64,000 nucleotides of DNA from Psettodes erumei (Eukaryota; Chordata; Actinopteri; Pleuronectiformes; Psettodidae). The position numbers and the translations under genes are program-made. The notes beneath the pieces were generated by a model. It searched no databases and was not told the DNA's origin. It saw nothing but the letters and a program-made list of their open reading frames with translations. Positions 12,141 through 22,218 of this stretch are shown here, piece after piece. Positions within the stretch are counted from its first letter, which is position 1; every line of letters begins with the position of its first letter. The DNA is taken from assembly GCA_016785225.1 (NCBI GenBank), contig JAFBJZ010000778.1, positions 217,501 through 281,500 of the forward strand, in the 5' to 3' direction.

Positions 12141-12180
<40 letters not shown>

Positions 12181-12298
12181 ACACACAGTGTTAACTCAGC
12201 ATTCACAATGGCTGCCTTCACACACACACAGAGAGAGAGAGAGAGAGCAGGAGATATGAGGGATGTGGAGGGTGTGGATCCTTTGAAGACACACACGT

Positions 12299-12299
<1 letters not shown>

Positions 12300-12378
<79 letters not shown>

Positions 12379-12486
12379 AATATGGCTCACATATGTTTCA
12401 GTTTACAAACGGCCATAAAAAGGCTTCTTCATCCTGCCACTGAACCTCCTGTGCGCCATGACCTCATTAGAGTTTCTGCAAACGCA

Positions 12487-12572
<86 letters not shown>
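12300..12572. repeat. Long (CA)n microsatellites
   Basis: Two near-perfect CA arrays, about 12300-12375 (one CG interruption near 12337) and 12488-12572 (about 42 units), are separated by unique sequence. They are the longest dinucleotide arrays in the window. Confidence 0.95.
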
Positions 12573-12573
<1 letters not shown>

Positions 12574-13631
12574 GGTGTCACACATGTCTCCACATCAGTG
12601 GAAACAGTAAGTACGGACTGGCAACAATTCTCATTTTATGGCCATTTGTCAAATTATCTTCGACTGCTGCAGTGTGCGCTGACTTGTGACCAAAACAAAC
12701 AAAGTATTACAAAATGTAAAAAAAGGGGGCGTGGCTTAGGCAGCAGGTGAGAGAACACCTGGCTTCACCCAGGTGCGCAAAACCGGAGGAGACGGTTGAA
12801 ACCTCCCGTTGAAACGTAAAGAGCTGCTGCTCATAAAAAGGCAGGTGGTTATAAACGTGTCGGCGGTGCAGGAAGAGTGCTGAGTGGCTAAGCTAACATC
12901 CTGTGGCGTGTTCACGTGTGTTCGCACACACACTCACACACACACACACACACACTCGTCTGTGTGACCAGACTTGAGGACATTTAGATACGAAGCTCCG
13001 AGAAACGGTGTTTTCCTCTCCACAAACCACTTCCTGCTAACACGCCGCCGCCTGCTGATGAGCTGAACTTCGAAAATCACCGTTCGCTGTTTAATCCAAA
13101 AAGCTGAACTTGAACTTCAGAGCCCTTTTAAAAAAAAAAAAAAAATTCTCTCCTGAGCCGGTTCTACTCAGCTGGCCGAGCCTCGACCTCTGACCTCACC
13201 GCAGCGCTCAGCTTCTTCTTCTTAAAAATAAAAAAAAAAATCACTAACAAGATGCGAACGAGAAAGGAAACCCGCCCCTGTAGTGAGGAGAAGACATTCC
13301 TGGAGGTAAAATCGTCTCACCTTTGTGAAAGCACAGGCTCACACACACACACACACACACTCAGTTTTTACAAAATCCATCAAAATAGGATTTTTTTGTT
13401 TTCGCGACACGGTTGAAACCCAGCCGATGGAGCGGTGGACTTACTCAGCGTGCGTCCATAGAAGAGCGAGCAGGAACGTTCGTTCAGACGGCGGCAGAAG
13501 GCGGCGATGTTCGCCCCTCGCGACGAAACGCACACAGTGTGAAGAATAACAGAAAAGCGGAAGATGAGCGGCATCTGAAAAATGTGCAGAACTTCTTGAT
13601 TCCTCTTCCTCAAGTCGCACATTCAGAGAAG

Positions 13632-13633
<2 letters not shown>

Positions 13634-13672
<39 letters not shown>
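13634..13672. repeat. (CA)n microsatellite
   Basis: An uninterrupted CA array of about 19 units in the wipf1 5' intron. Confidence 0.9.
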
Positions 13673-13673
<1 letters not shown>

Positions 13674-14122
13674 GCCTTTTATGTGCTACACGCGCCACTT
13701 CCTCTTTCTCATTTCCCCACCTGGGGGAGGGATTCCCACCGGGGAGGGGAGGGGGGGGGCGGCTCGGATTTAACTGAAGTTTGGAACGAGGCCGTACGTG
13801 CAGGAGACAAATACCGATATCTGAAAAAAAAAAACCAACATGGCGGCTGCAAGCTTCATCTTCATTCTTGTGTTTTGAACCGTAACACACCAGTGTCGCC
13901 GTGTGTGACAGCCAGTGTGTGTTTTTATGACGTTTACATCAACGTTCGTCACAAATGATCAGCTTCTTCGCTCCGAAAGGCAACAGAACCTGCACCATCA
14001 TCATCATCATCATCATCATCATCTACTCGGTGATGTCAGAAAGGCTGAAATCTTTGTTTCCAGTCTGCGCTCTCGCCAATTCGAGTCAGGACCGGCAGTG
14101 ATTCTCCTCAGATGTTATGCAA

Positions 14123-14157
<35 letters not shown>

Positions 14158-15120
14158 ATGCCCATGTTTTATTTCGAGAACGCGAGGTACCGCTTCAATC
14201 CGACCGAGAGCGAATCGACGAAAAACGGTTAGCGTAGCTCCACAGCTGCCACTTCCTGTGCTCTCAGTGTCACGCTTCCTGCCTCGCAACGCAGTCGGCA
14301 GCCGCCTGCCAACCCACCAGCTTCACTAACACACACACACACACACACACACACCCAACCCCTCCTCCTTTTTCCAGAGCTGCGTCTTGGCCTCCCCCCC
14401 TTCACCCGTGCTCAGCTGTTTTGCTTTACCAGACCCGGAGAAAAATGTGTCTGGTGCTTCAGTTCAACATGTAAAAAAAACAACACAAACTCAGCCGAAA
14501 CGCACAAGAGGAACTCAGTGATGGTGTGTGTGTGGGGGGGTGACTGAAAATGACACAAACCTCAACATCCCCAAAGGTTTTCTTTCTGGAGGATCTGGAT
14601 GCGATCAGCACCTCGCCGTAGTAAGAGCAAAACAAGGAGAAGACAACGTCCAGGGCGTGTGTGTGTCTGTGTGTGTGTGTGTGTGTGCGTGTTGTGGTTT
14701 TTTTGTTTGTTTTTTTTGGGTCTGACACACTTCTCCCCTTTAACACATTACATCACGTTGCAGCGATTTTCCGAGCGCAGCACCTACAGCCAACACCGCC
14801 CGAGCGTCACCTGCGAGCGGCCGAAAAAACACCAGCGAATACTTTTACTTTACACAATCCTACTTGAAGTACGCGGTTTAACAGTAAACACAGATTCTAG
14901 ATTTCAATATTTCCTCTTTGTCACGCTCTGACATCACCCCCCCGCCAACATGAAGTGATGTCATCAGGTTTTTTTCCATCTGAGCCGCAGATAAACTTTA
15001 CATCCCAATGCAGACACTGCATTCATTCATTCATTTTTTTTTTTTTTTTTTCAGCCGCATGTCACAGTCACATGAGCGTTAGCGCCGCGGGGGCCGCGCA
15101 TCACGCCGCATGTGACTCAC

Positions 15121-15560
15121 CGACCTCGAGGGCCGAGCGGAGATGTCGCTCGACCGCTCCTGATACGACAGAGAGACCCGGATTCAAACGCTTCCCGAGC
15201 CACTTCCGGGGCTCGTCCCGCCGCGCTCCGGAGGAATGCCAGGAACTCCAGAGCGACGACGAGCTAAAAAAAAAAAAAGAGTTTGGTGACAAAGCGAGGA
15301 CGCGGCCGGAGGCGACGCGAGGATTTCTGCAGCTCCGAAGAGGCCGAGGTGCGAGCGGAGGGGGCGCCCCGGGCGACGGAGCAGCGAGCTCCGCCCCCAA
15401 CGACGCGGACGCAGGTTCTGCGTCACGTGACCTCAGCCGCCGCAGACGACAAACCCAAACCCGTGGAGCAGCTAACGCCAACAAGATCGTGGGAGGGGGC
15501 GCCAACGCGTGTGCCGATGGAGGAACACGCCGACAGCCGCGCCCTCCTCGCTCGCCGACT
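15121..15560 (-). promoter_or_regulatory. wipf1: CpG-rich block, candidate alternative wipf1 first exon
   Basis: This GC- and CpG-rich stretch inside the 5' intron ends, on the minus strand, with a strong donor (GGTCG followed by GTGAGTC at 15115-15120). It could be an alternative 5'UTR exon spliced to 11162. No conserved peptide was recognised. This is inference from composition and one splice site. Confidence 0.3.
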
Positions 15561-15947
15561 CCTGAACACGCCGAGGATTAACTCACAGCTACTGCGAACG
15601 TCTCTCATTCGGGTTAATCCCACTGTTGTCGCAGAGTTCCGAAGCCAAGCTGCACAAACACAAACACAAAATCGAGCGACGTTTGGGGAAACTGGTGGAT
15701 ATGATCCGTTTGGGTTGTTGTTGTACAGTCGTAAATAAACGAGTCAGTCGTGCATTTAGAAGAACAATAAAGTGTGTGTGCAACTACGCATTTCCCACAC
15801 ACGTGTGTGAGGTTAAACGTGTAGTGTTGTGATGTTTTGTTATTCTGCTGCTCATCAGATTAGAGCTGCATTAACATGTGTTTCTGAATTCCTCCATTCA
15901 AAACAAGCACTGCTCTGTAAACTAAATGTTTACAGAAGCTCAGAGTA

Positions 15948-15950
<3 letters not shown>

Positions 15951-16000
<50 letters not shown>
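15951..16000. repeat. (TG)25 microsatellite
   Basis: A perfect TG array of 50 bases on the plus strand. Confidence 0.95.
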
Positions 16001-16003
<3 letters not shown>

Positions 16004-16122
16004 CTGCTTACAGCCGAAATGACATTCTGTCAAACAGGTTGTGAACAAACACACGCACTCGTACACATTCCTCTTCCTCTGCTTTCTGATTTCATGCCAG
16101 ATTAAGATGTGGTCCAAAACTG

Positions 16123-16156
<34 letters not shown>

Positions 16157-16219
16157 TCCAGGTATTACTCATGTTAAATCTGTTCTCACAGTCACATTAT
16201 GGAGGACATGCCCTCCTTT

Positions 16220-16660
16220 GTCTTCAGGTTTGGGTTAAGGTCAGGCTTCAAGTAAAGTGATCTTCAAAGTGAGGGTTAAATTTATTATAGGTCTAGATTA
16301 AAAAATTAAGATTAGGGATTTTGGGGGTAATTTGGGGATAATCATGCCGTTAGTGAGGATAGATTTAGGTTGAGGTTAGAGTAAAGGTTAAAGTTTTGGT
16401 TTAGTTTCGAGTTAAATTCAGCGTAAAATTAGGTTGAGATTAAGGATTTTGTGTGAAATTAGGTTGAGGTTAAATTTAGGATAAAGTTAAATTGAGATTA
16501 AGTTGGGGTAAAGTTGGTCTTTAGTTTAATTTATGGTAAAGTTAGATTGAGATTAAGTTGGGGTAAAATTAGGTTTAAATTAAACTGAGATTAAGTTGGG
16601 GTAAAGTGAGATTAAGGTTAAACTGAGGTTAAACTGAGGTTAAACTGAGGTTGAACGTGC
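16220..16660. repeat. Degenerate GGTTAR tandem repeat, almost free of cytosine
   Basis: The plus strand is a run of imperfect units such as GGTTAAG, AGGTTGAGG, TTAAATT and GGGGTAAAGTT, with hardly any C for about 400 bases. The units recall degenerate vertebrate telomere-like TTAGGG but are irregular. The end reads three times TTAAACTGAGG. Confidence 0.8.
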
Positions 16661-16893
16661 AGCGGAGTCAGTAAGAAGAGTAAGAATGCAGGAAATGAAT
16701 GTAAGTCAACTTAACGTCCTCCGCAGTCACGGAAACACAACTGTGTGTTGTTGAGTTGTTGAGTCCCCGCTCCTCCTCCTCCACACTTCCTCCAAAACAA
16801 AGTGCGTGAGTCCGCGCGGGTGGACCCCGCACAACCGCAAACCCGCGCCTCGTGTTCGGTCCGGCCAAAATGTGACGAGCCACGGACAACAGT

Positions 16894-16933
<40 letters not shown>

Positions 16934-17300
16934 CCACGCAGACCATCAGTGGTGGTGGTGGGAAGGGGGGCAGAGGGGACAGACCGTGGCCAGGTGCCAG
17001 AACCCCCTCCGGATCCCGGGCCACTTTTCAGGACGCGTGGAACCGAACAAACGCGGGGGTGAGCGGTCCTTGTCGGCCCGTTCGCCATCACTGGCCCCAG
17101 CTGCTTTCTGAAAGATGACAACTTCTCCTTCTTCTTCTTCTTCTTCTCCTCCTCCTTCTTCTTCTCGTGAACCGAACTCGGGTCTGACGGTTTCCGCCTC
17201 GCTTCAGTTATTTTCCACACACACACACACACGGGCGCGCGCGCGCAAACCCAGAGCCAGAGCTCGGGACCGCACTCGGGTTCGGTTCTGCGGGACTTAC

Positions 17301-17500
17301 CTGCGATGAGGTCCGAGAAGTGTCCGTGCACGGTCCGGTCCGGTCCGCGAGCTCCCACCGGGCGTCGGTGACGCCGTTGCAGCCGTGAGCGGAGGACTGG
17401 CGGCGCTGGACTGGCCCCGACCCGGAGCCGTAGGTGGAGCGGGTTGAGCGAAGTCTCTCTCTCTCTCTCTCTCTCTCGTCATGTGAGAGACATTACCCTG
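17301..17500 (-). promoter_or_regulatory. wipf1: wipf1 distal 5'UTR exon and promoter
   Basis: On the minus strand an exon-like GC-rich stretch ends at 17301 with a textbook donor (CGCAG followed by GTAAGT). It has no conserved peptide and lies upstream of the WIP start exon, so it is read as a non-coding first exon. A CT/AG microsatellite (17452-17478) and a GGA/GAA tract (about 17513-17562) mark the probable promoter side. The start site is not fixed. Confidence 0.5.
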
Positions 17501-17562
17501 GAATGAGAAAGAGGAAGAGGAGGAGGAAGAAGAGGAGGAGGAGGAGGAGGAGGAGGAGGAGA

Positions 17563-18382
17563 TATCACACTAAATCAGACTGTAAATGACACTCAATGGA
17601 GAGACAGTATAAAATAAAAAATATTATTTAATATATCAAAGCCCGTGGGCTCATTATTACTTAACCTTTTAAACTAGCAATTTTAAAAAATATAAATATA
17701 TTAAATTATTCATCTCATGTTGAAAGCACCAGTAACGTGGTGTATTTTTAGGGCTTTCTGATTGGACGGTAATCCAGCCATACTGGGCCCCTGTCCAGCC
17801 CTGAATCATGGAAACTTCCCAGTTCATATTCTATATTTATCCAAAGTATCCTGCTGTTGTACATACAGTAGCTTGTTGTGTACACATAAGTATTGTGTAT
17901 TTTGTGTCTGTCGCTGTCCTGAACTAACTTCTGGTTCCTCCTCTTCCTCTGTTTGCAGGTTTGTTGTTGCTGTTGTTGACTCAACTCTGTGTATGCATGA
18001 CTCTGGCCTGGGCCTAATGCAGCTGTGCCGGCTGCTGCTTCTCTTCTCTTATCCGGGGTTTTCGCAGTGATGCAATGTTTCCAGATGTGGAACAAGGAGG
18101 GGGAAAAACTGTATTAGTCCAGCCTGAGGAACAACACCACCCCCCCAACCCCACCCGACAACACATACCTGAGATAGGTGACACTGACATCTCTGTATTC
18201 TTTGCTTTTTAACGTCTTTAATCAGATTTTTCTACAGAAGTTCTTGTAATGTGTTCTGATGCAGAATCACTACACACTGGCTCTTTTTGAGTGAGAGTGG
18301 AACCAGTTGTATTTATAGAGATAAACATTTCCTAACGTATCTGCATCAGTGAGGCAGAAGACTCGCAGCAGTATCGCTGTCC
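17563..18382. other. Spacer between wipf1 promoter and the 18.4 kb fragment
   Basis: AT-rich DNA with no recognised gene. A C-rich stretch with CCACCCCCCC lies near 18137. Confidence 0.4.
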
Positions 18383-18566
18383 TTATTTGGATAAGATCTG
18401 GGCGAGCTGCTCCGGCCGGACGAGACTCCAGGCGGAGCGGGTCTGTTTGGCGAGTTGCGCGAGGCGGACGAACACGTCGGACGACTCGGGGGCTGCGGCT
18501 CCTTCTGCCAGATCGCCTCCTCAGATCTGACGGGCAGAAACTTCACGTTATCACGCTGTCCCGCAG
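18383..18566 (-). pseudogene. Orphan terminal-exon-like fragment, unidentified, one-base frame break
   Basis: A GC-rich island in AT-rich surroundings. On the minus strand it starts after a good acceptor (CCCGTCTCCAG). It would code for protein-like sequence beginning AGQRDNVKFLPVRSEEAIWQ and ending RPEQLAQILSK, then TAA at 18385-18383. The two halves are in different frames, joined at a run of five C (ancestrally perhaps six); with one more base the exon would hold exactly 61 codons including stop. I do not recognise the protein. No upstream partner exon is visible before ciao2b ends 560 bases away. It could be the last exon of a relic, an alternative terminal exon, or chance. Confidence 0.3.
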
Positions 18567-19130
18567 CTGGAGACGGGACGGGGCGAGGACTCCTCCTGCT
18601 GGACCAACGCGGACACAACGTGAAGAGTTTTTACTGCGTGGAGGGTTCAGCTCGGTCGATCCTGCTTTTTCTCCTCACACAAAAATCTGATTATTGAGAC
18701 AAGGTTCCTCATTTAACGGCAAGTAAATACTCAAACATCAAAGCTTTGTGAAGGAAACTCATCATTTCATTACAGGCGTGTCGACATTTAATACAAATTT
18801 CAAAAGCGTGAATATTACATTAAGATAATTCTGTTCTGCAGACTCGGAGCTGATCCACATATCGTTCAGGTGACGGTTCACTGCACATGTTGTGATAATA
18901 ATCTCATCGTGTAAAACAGGCACTAAAACCTCATAAGTGACAGCCCGAAATTTCACAGCTGGATTAAGACCTACACAGATTATATTCTTCTATTTAGCTG
19001 GACACAAGTGAGATTATGGTTTCCTGTTACAGGTGGACAGGCAGACGGTTTGGCAGTTTGTTAAAGAAGCTCTTCATGGAGAACTGCAGCGATTCACCAG
19101 AAGAAGAAGAAGAAGAAGCTGATTGGCTGC
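18567..19130 (-). other. ciao2b: ciao2b 3'UTR and 3' flank
   Basis: No gene is seen. A minus-strand ATTAAA variant polyadenylation signal near 18786-18792 could end ciao2b about 340 bases after its stop. A GAA-triplet run is at about 19099-19119. Confidence 0.4.
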
Positions 19131-19409
19131 TCAGACGCTCCTGGTGGACAGACACTGGTTGACCACCTCCAGCAGCGAGGAGTTCTCCAGAGCTGCCGCC
19201 ACTCTCTCTTTGTCCGCCAGCTGTTTGTTCACTGCACAAACAAAAACAACAACAACAACATAAGAAAGAAGTCACACAACATGTGATCTAACATGCTAAC
19301 ACACCAGCTGATTTTTTTATTCACCTGCTTCCTCTGAGGCGTGAGTGCCAGGAGTGATGTGGACATCAATCTGAGAAAATCAAAATCAAAGCAATGTTAC
19401 GTTAAACCA

Positions 19410-19459
<50 letters not shown>

Positions 19460-20466
19460 ACTTTGAACCTGTCCGGCAGGGAGCGGAGCAGCTTGACTTT
19501 GATTGACAGGCCGATGAGCGTGGCCATGCTGCAGTGGGGGATTGTGGGAGTGAACTCCACCCCCACGGTGCTCTCTGCGTCATTGACCTGTGAAAAACAC
19601 AAAGAGAAAGAAATAAAGTTAATACACAACACAACATATTTCACAGATTATAACAGCCCCACCCCCCAGGGACACACCTTGACTCGGATCTGCTCCACCA
19701 CGTTCAGCTCCTCCAGAGACAGAGGATGCTCGGGGTCGTTGATGGATCTGATCAGATGTAACTCAAGTTAAAGAATTCAAGGAAACACAACAAAAACAAA
19801 ATAACAACGCTGCTATGTTATCGTTATTATGTGTTATGGAAGACACTTACAATATGTTGTAAAACAATTCACACAACATAGTAAGTTTGTCACTTATTTG
19901 ACTGTAAATGTGTAGTCACACAGTTAATAGTAGAAGTATTTGGTGTAAACACGTTTATTTAGATTTAACAAAACTACATTATTGTTAGCAATTATTGTTA
20001 TTGTTATTGTTAGCTGTTAGCTGTTAGCTGCCTAGCGTTAGCTCAGACATGATGCAACAGCCAGCAACGTGGAGGACAAACAGTCTGCGCCTGTCTGGCT
20101 CTGGACTAAGATAAAAAAAAAATAATAAATAAAAATAAAATAAAATTAAGTACTCTGATAATCTACACCAACCCGGAAAGATGTTAACACCGTTAAAACG
20201 CCTGTTGTTGTTGTTGTTACGTGTAAACATCTACGTCATCACCTCAGTGGCATTTTAAGCTAATGAACGCGTGCTCGCGTGCAGACGACTGGTTTTTAAA
20301 ACGGTTTGTTGAACACGGGCTCGTCTGTCGGCAGGATATCGAATATTTCTCTGTCGTCGATGGGGTCGTGGACGTCCTCGTCCTCCTCCGAGGACGTCAG
20401 CAGCCGCTCCCCGGACCGCTGGAAGATCACCGGGTTCGCGTTCTCCAGGCGGGTTCCCCCGGACAT
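19131..20466 (-). CDS. ciao2b: CIAO2B (FAM96B/MIP18), cytosolic Fe-S assembly targeting factor
   Basis: The 159-residue product (human 163) belongs to the MIP18 family. With CIAO1 and MMS19 it forms the CIA targeting complex that hands Fe-S clusters to nuclear and cytosolic enzymes. Exons in transcript order: 20340-20466, 19678-19757, 19462-19587, 19325-19370, 19131-19231; total 480 bases. The N terminus reads LENANPVIFQRSGER; the DUF59 core contains SINDPEHPLSLEELNVVEQI, then TVGVEFTPTIPHCSMATLIG with the family's conserved cysteine, and the end is LLEVVNQCLSTRSV. Introns 2-4 are GT-AG. Intron 1 has no usable GT-AG solution but an exact AT-AC one that restores REIFDLIRSIND as in human. A (CA)n array (19411-19457) directly follows the exon 3 donor. 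Confidence 0.96.
19758..20339 (-). other. ciao2b: AT-AC (U12-type) intron 1 of ciao2b
   Basis: On the minus strand the intron starts ATATCCTGCC (consensus ATATCCTTT) right after TTCG and ends TTGAGTTAC before ATCTGATCAG. TTCTTTAAC, one mismatch from the U12 branch consensus TTCCTTAAC, lies about ten bases before the 3' end, the usual spacing. Splicing here joins G to AT as Asp and continues LIRSIND, matching human. The alternative GT donor further on gives the wrong frame. Confidence 0.85.
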
Positions 20467-20640
20467 GCTGTCGGCTTGTTACACCCCGCGGTGACCGGCG
20501 GTCGGTGCCGGCGGTCGGTGCCTGCGGACCGGCTTCGCGTACAGATTCTCTCCTCCGGTTTGAACCGCCGATGCCGTAACGAACGCACTGCGCATGCGCG
20601 TCCCGGAACGACAGGAAGTGACGGAGTCACGTGGGCTGGA
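20467..20640 (-). promoter_or_regulatory. ciao2b: ciao2b promoter with NRF-1, ETS and E-box motifs
   Basis: A perfect palindromic NRF-1 site (TGCGCATGCGCG, 20589-20600) lies about 125 bases upstream of the start codon. It is followed by an ETS core next to a half CRE (AGGAAGTGACG, 20613-20623) and a USF-type CACGTG (20628-20633). This is a typical TATA-less housekeeping promoter, fitting an Fe-S assembly gene. Confidence 0.75.
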
Positions 20641-21185
20641 GCGAGAGCACGTCTTAAAGGGACAGTACGTCAAAAAGAAAAAGATTATAGAAAGGAAGTG
20701 GGAGATAAAAAAAAACGTAAATTACTGCATAAAAATATTTAAATACAGTAAACTACTCATCTACCACTATGACCTGTAGCTTGAAACCAAGGGTGGTAAT
20801 TTAAGTACATTTATACATGTTGATTTTGCACATAAGTATACATTTGAGGTACTAGTATGAGAATAGTGATTTAAAAAGGGTCACCCCTACATTTGTTTTT
20901 ATTACTTATTATATTTTGGGGTTTTTTTAAGTGTTCGTGTAAATCTATTAAGTATCTGTAACTGTGGTCTCAAGGGAACATGGGCATTGACTAAACTGTA
21001 AAATACAGATACAATATCAAATATACAGAGGCCACAATAACTTTATGTTATGTATATACAGGTTGGCCTTTAAAAATTGATAACTGTTAATTATTTCAAC
21101 TTAGTTTGTTTTTTTAAAAGTGATTTTTCACAAGTAATCGCATGTGCTTTTGGGTGAAATGTCTCTTTACTGGCTGGTTGTGACT

Positions 21186-21199
21186 CCAGCAGATGGCAG
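21186..21199 (+). promoter_or_regulatory. CTCF-like motif
   Basis: CCAGCAGATGGCAG fits the CTCF core with the common ATGGC variant. It lies about 0.55 kb upstream of the ciao2b promoter block, in the same orientation as the other candidate sites. Confidence 0.4.
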
Positions 21200-22164
21200 C
21201 AACTGTTCATTTTATCACCCATGATAAGAATTAAAGTGAGGGGGGGTGGAAGAAGCTTTCAGAGGCCACAGGTTCTTAGTATGAAGTCATTTGTGTAATA
21301 ACTGGTGACAGTTTGTTTAATCTGGTGCAACAAATTTGACCAGAAATGTCGTATAACTCGTTCTTTTAAAAGTTCTAAGAAGATATACACTTTATCTGTC
21401 ACAATCATTTCAATGGAAAGAGTAAAAAATATTTTATTCCAACTTTATGAGCTACAGTTTATAAATGTCACGTAGAAGGGCATCAGCAGCAGAGGAAGAA
21501 AAGGGCAAAAATATTTTGGTAAAATTTTGACTCCTGTAAGATGAGGAACTGTTTCTCGAAAATGTCCTCCTCTTTAAGAATGACTCACTTTGTCAGTCAG
21601 GTATTAACAATGACTTATTAATTCAGTAACACCATTAATATAGCATGAATCTCGAGATATCCTGCACAGTACGTGTGGTCACATCAAGAAGCGACTGACA
21701 CGGCCTTCGTGAAGAAACCAGAGAAGCGATCAGTTAAACTTCACGTCTAAAGATTTCCACGTGTCACAACATAAGTGTTGATGAATGTACGGTTGCAGAC
21801 AACACACGCCAAGCACGTAACTCCCCTGGGGAAGCACCTGCACAGTATACAAATAGTACAACATTAAAATATGTACTCGGATAAGAATAGGGAGTCATAC
21901 GGTTCTTGTGAGTCAGAGTTTCAATGGTTCTTATAATGTGTGATGTTCATTCAGGAGAAGCAGGAGTTCTACACTGAGTTCAGCTCCTCTGCGTTGGCAG
22001 GAAAACACACGGCGATCTGCTGAGAGTCGGTGGATGTCGAGGCTGAGGGGAAGTGAGGCGTCACAGACGGGCTGAGCAACATGACAGCTCCCTGATAGCA
22101 ACATGTGCGAATGTATGGCCACGGATCCCTGCTCTCCAGAAGGGGGCAACATTATCCATCAATC

Positions 22165-22168
<4 letters not shown>

Positions 22169-22216
<48 letters not shown>
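22169..22216. repeat. (CA)24 microsatellite
   Basis: A CA array of about 24 units in the ciao2b-cntnap4 intergenic region. Confidence 0.95.

Positions 22217-22218
<2 letters not shown>

Larger units (their letters stand above)
11163..17300 (-). other. wipf1: Long 5' intron of wipf1, rich in simple repeats
   Basis: No coding exon is recognised between the first coding exon and the distal 5'UTR exon. The interval holds very long (CA)n arrays (about 12145-12179, 12300-12375, 12488-12572), (TG)25 at 15951-16000, a cytosine-poor minisatellite-like tract (16220-16660) and a CpG-rich block at 15060-15560 that may be an alternative first exon. Confidence 0.6.

Noticed and set aside
14955..15581. Long open frames on both strands in the CpG-rich block
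   Set aside because: Absence of stops follows from GC-rich composition; residues are Arg/Ala/Pro-biased and unlike any family.
20790..20870. Transposon relic
   Set aside because: A few words resemble a common AT-rich fish repeat, but no terminal repeats, target-site duplication or coding remnant could be shown.
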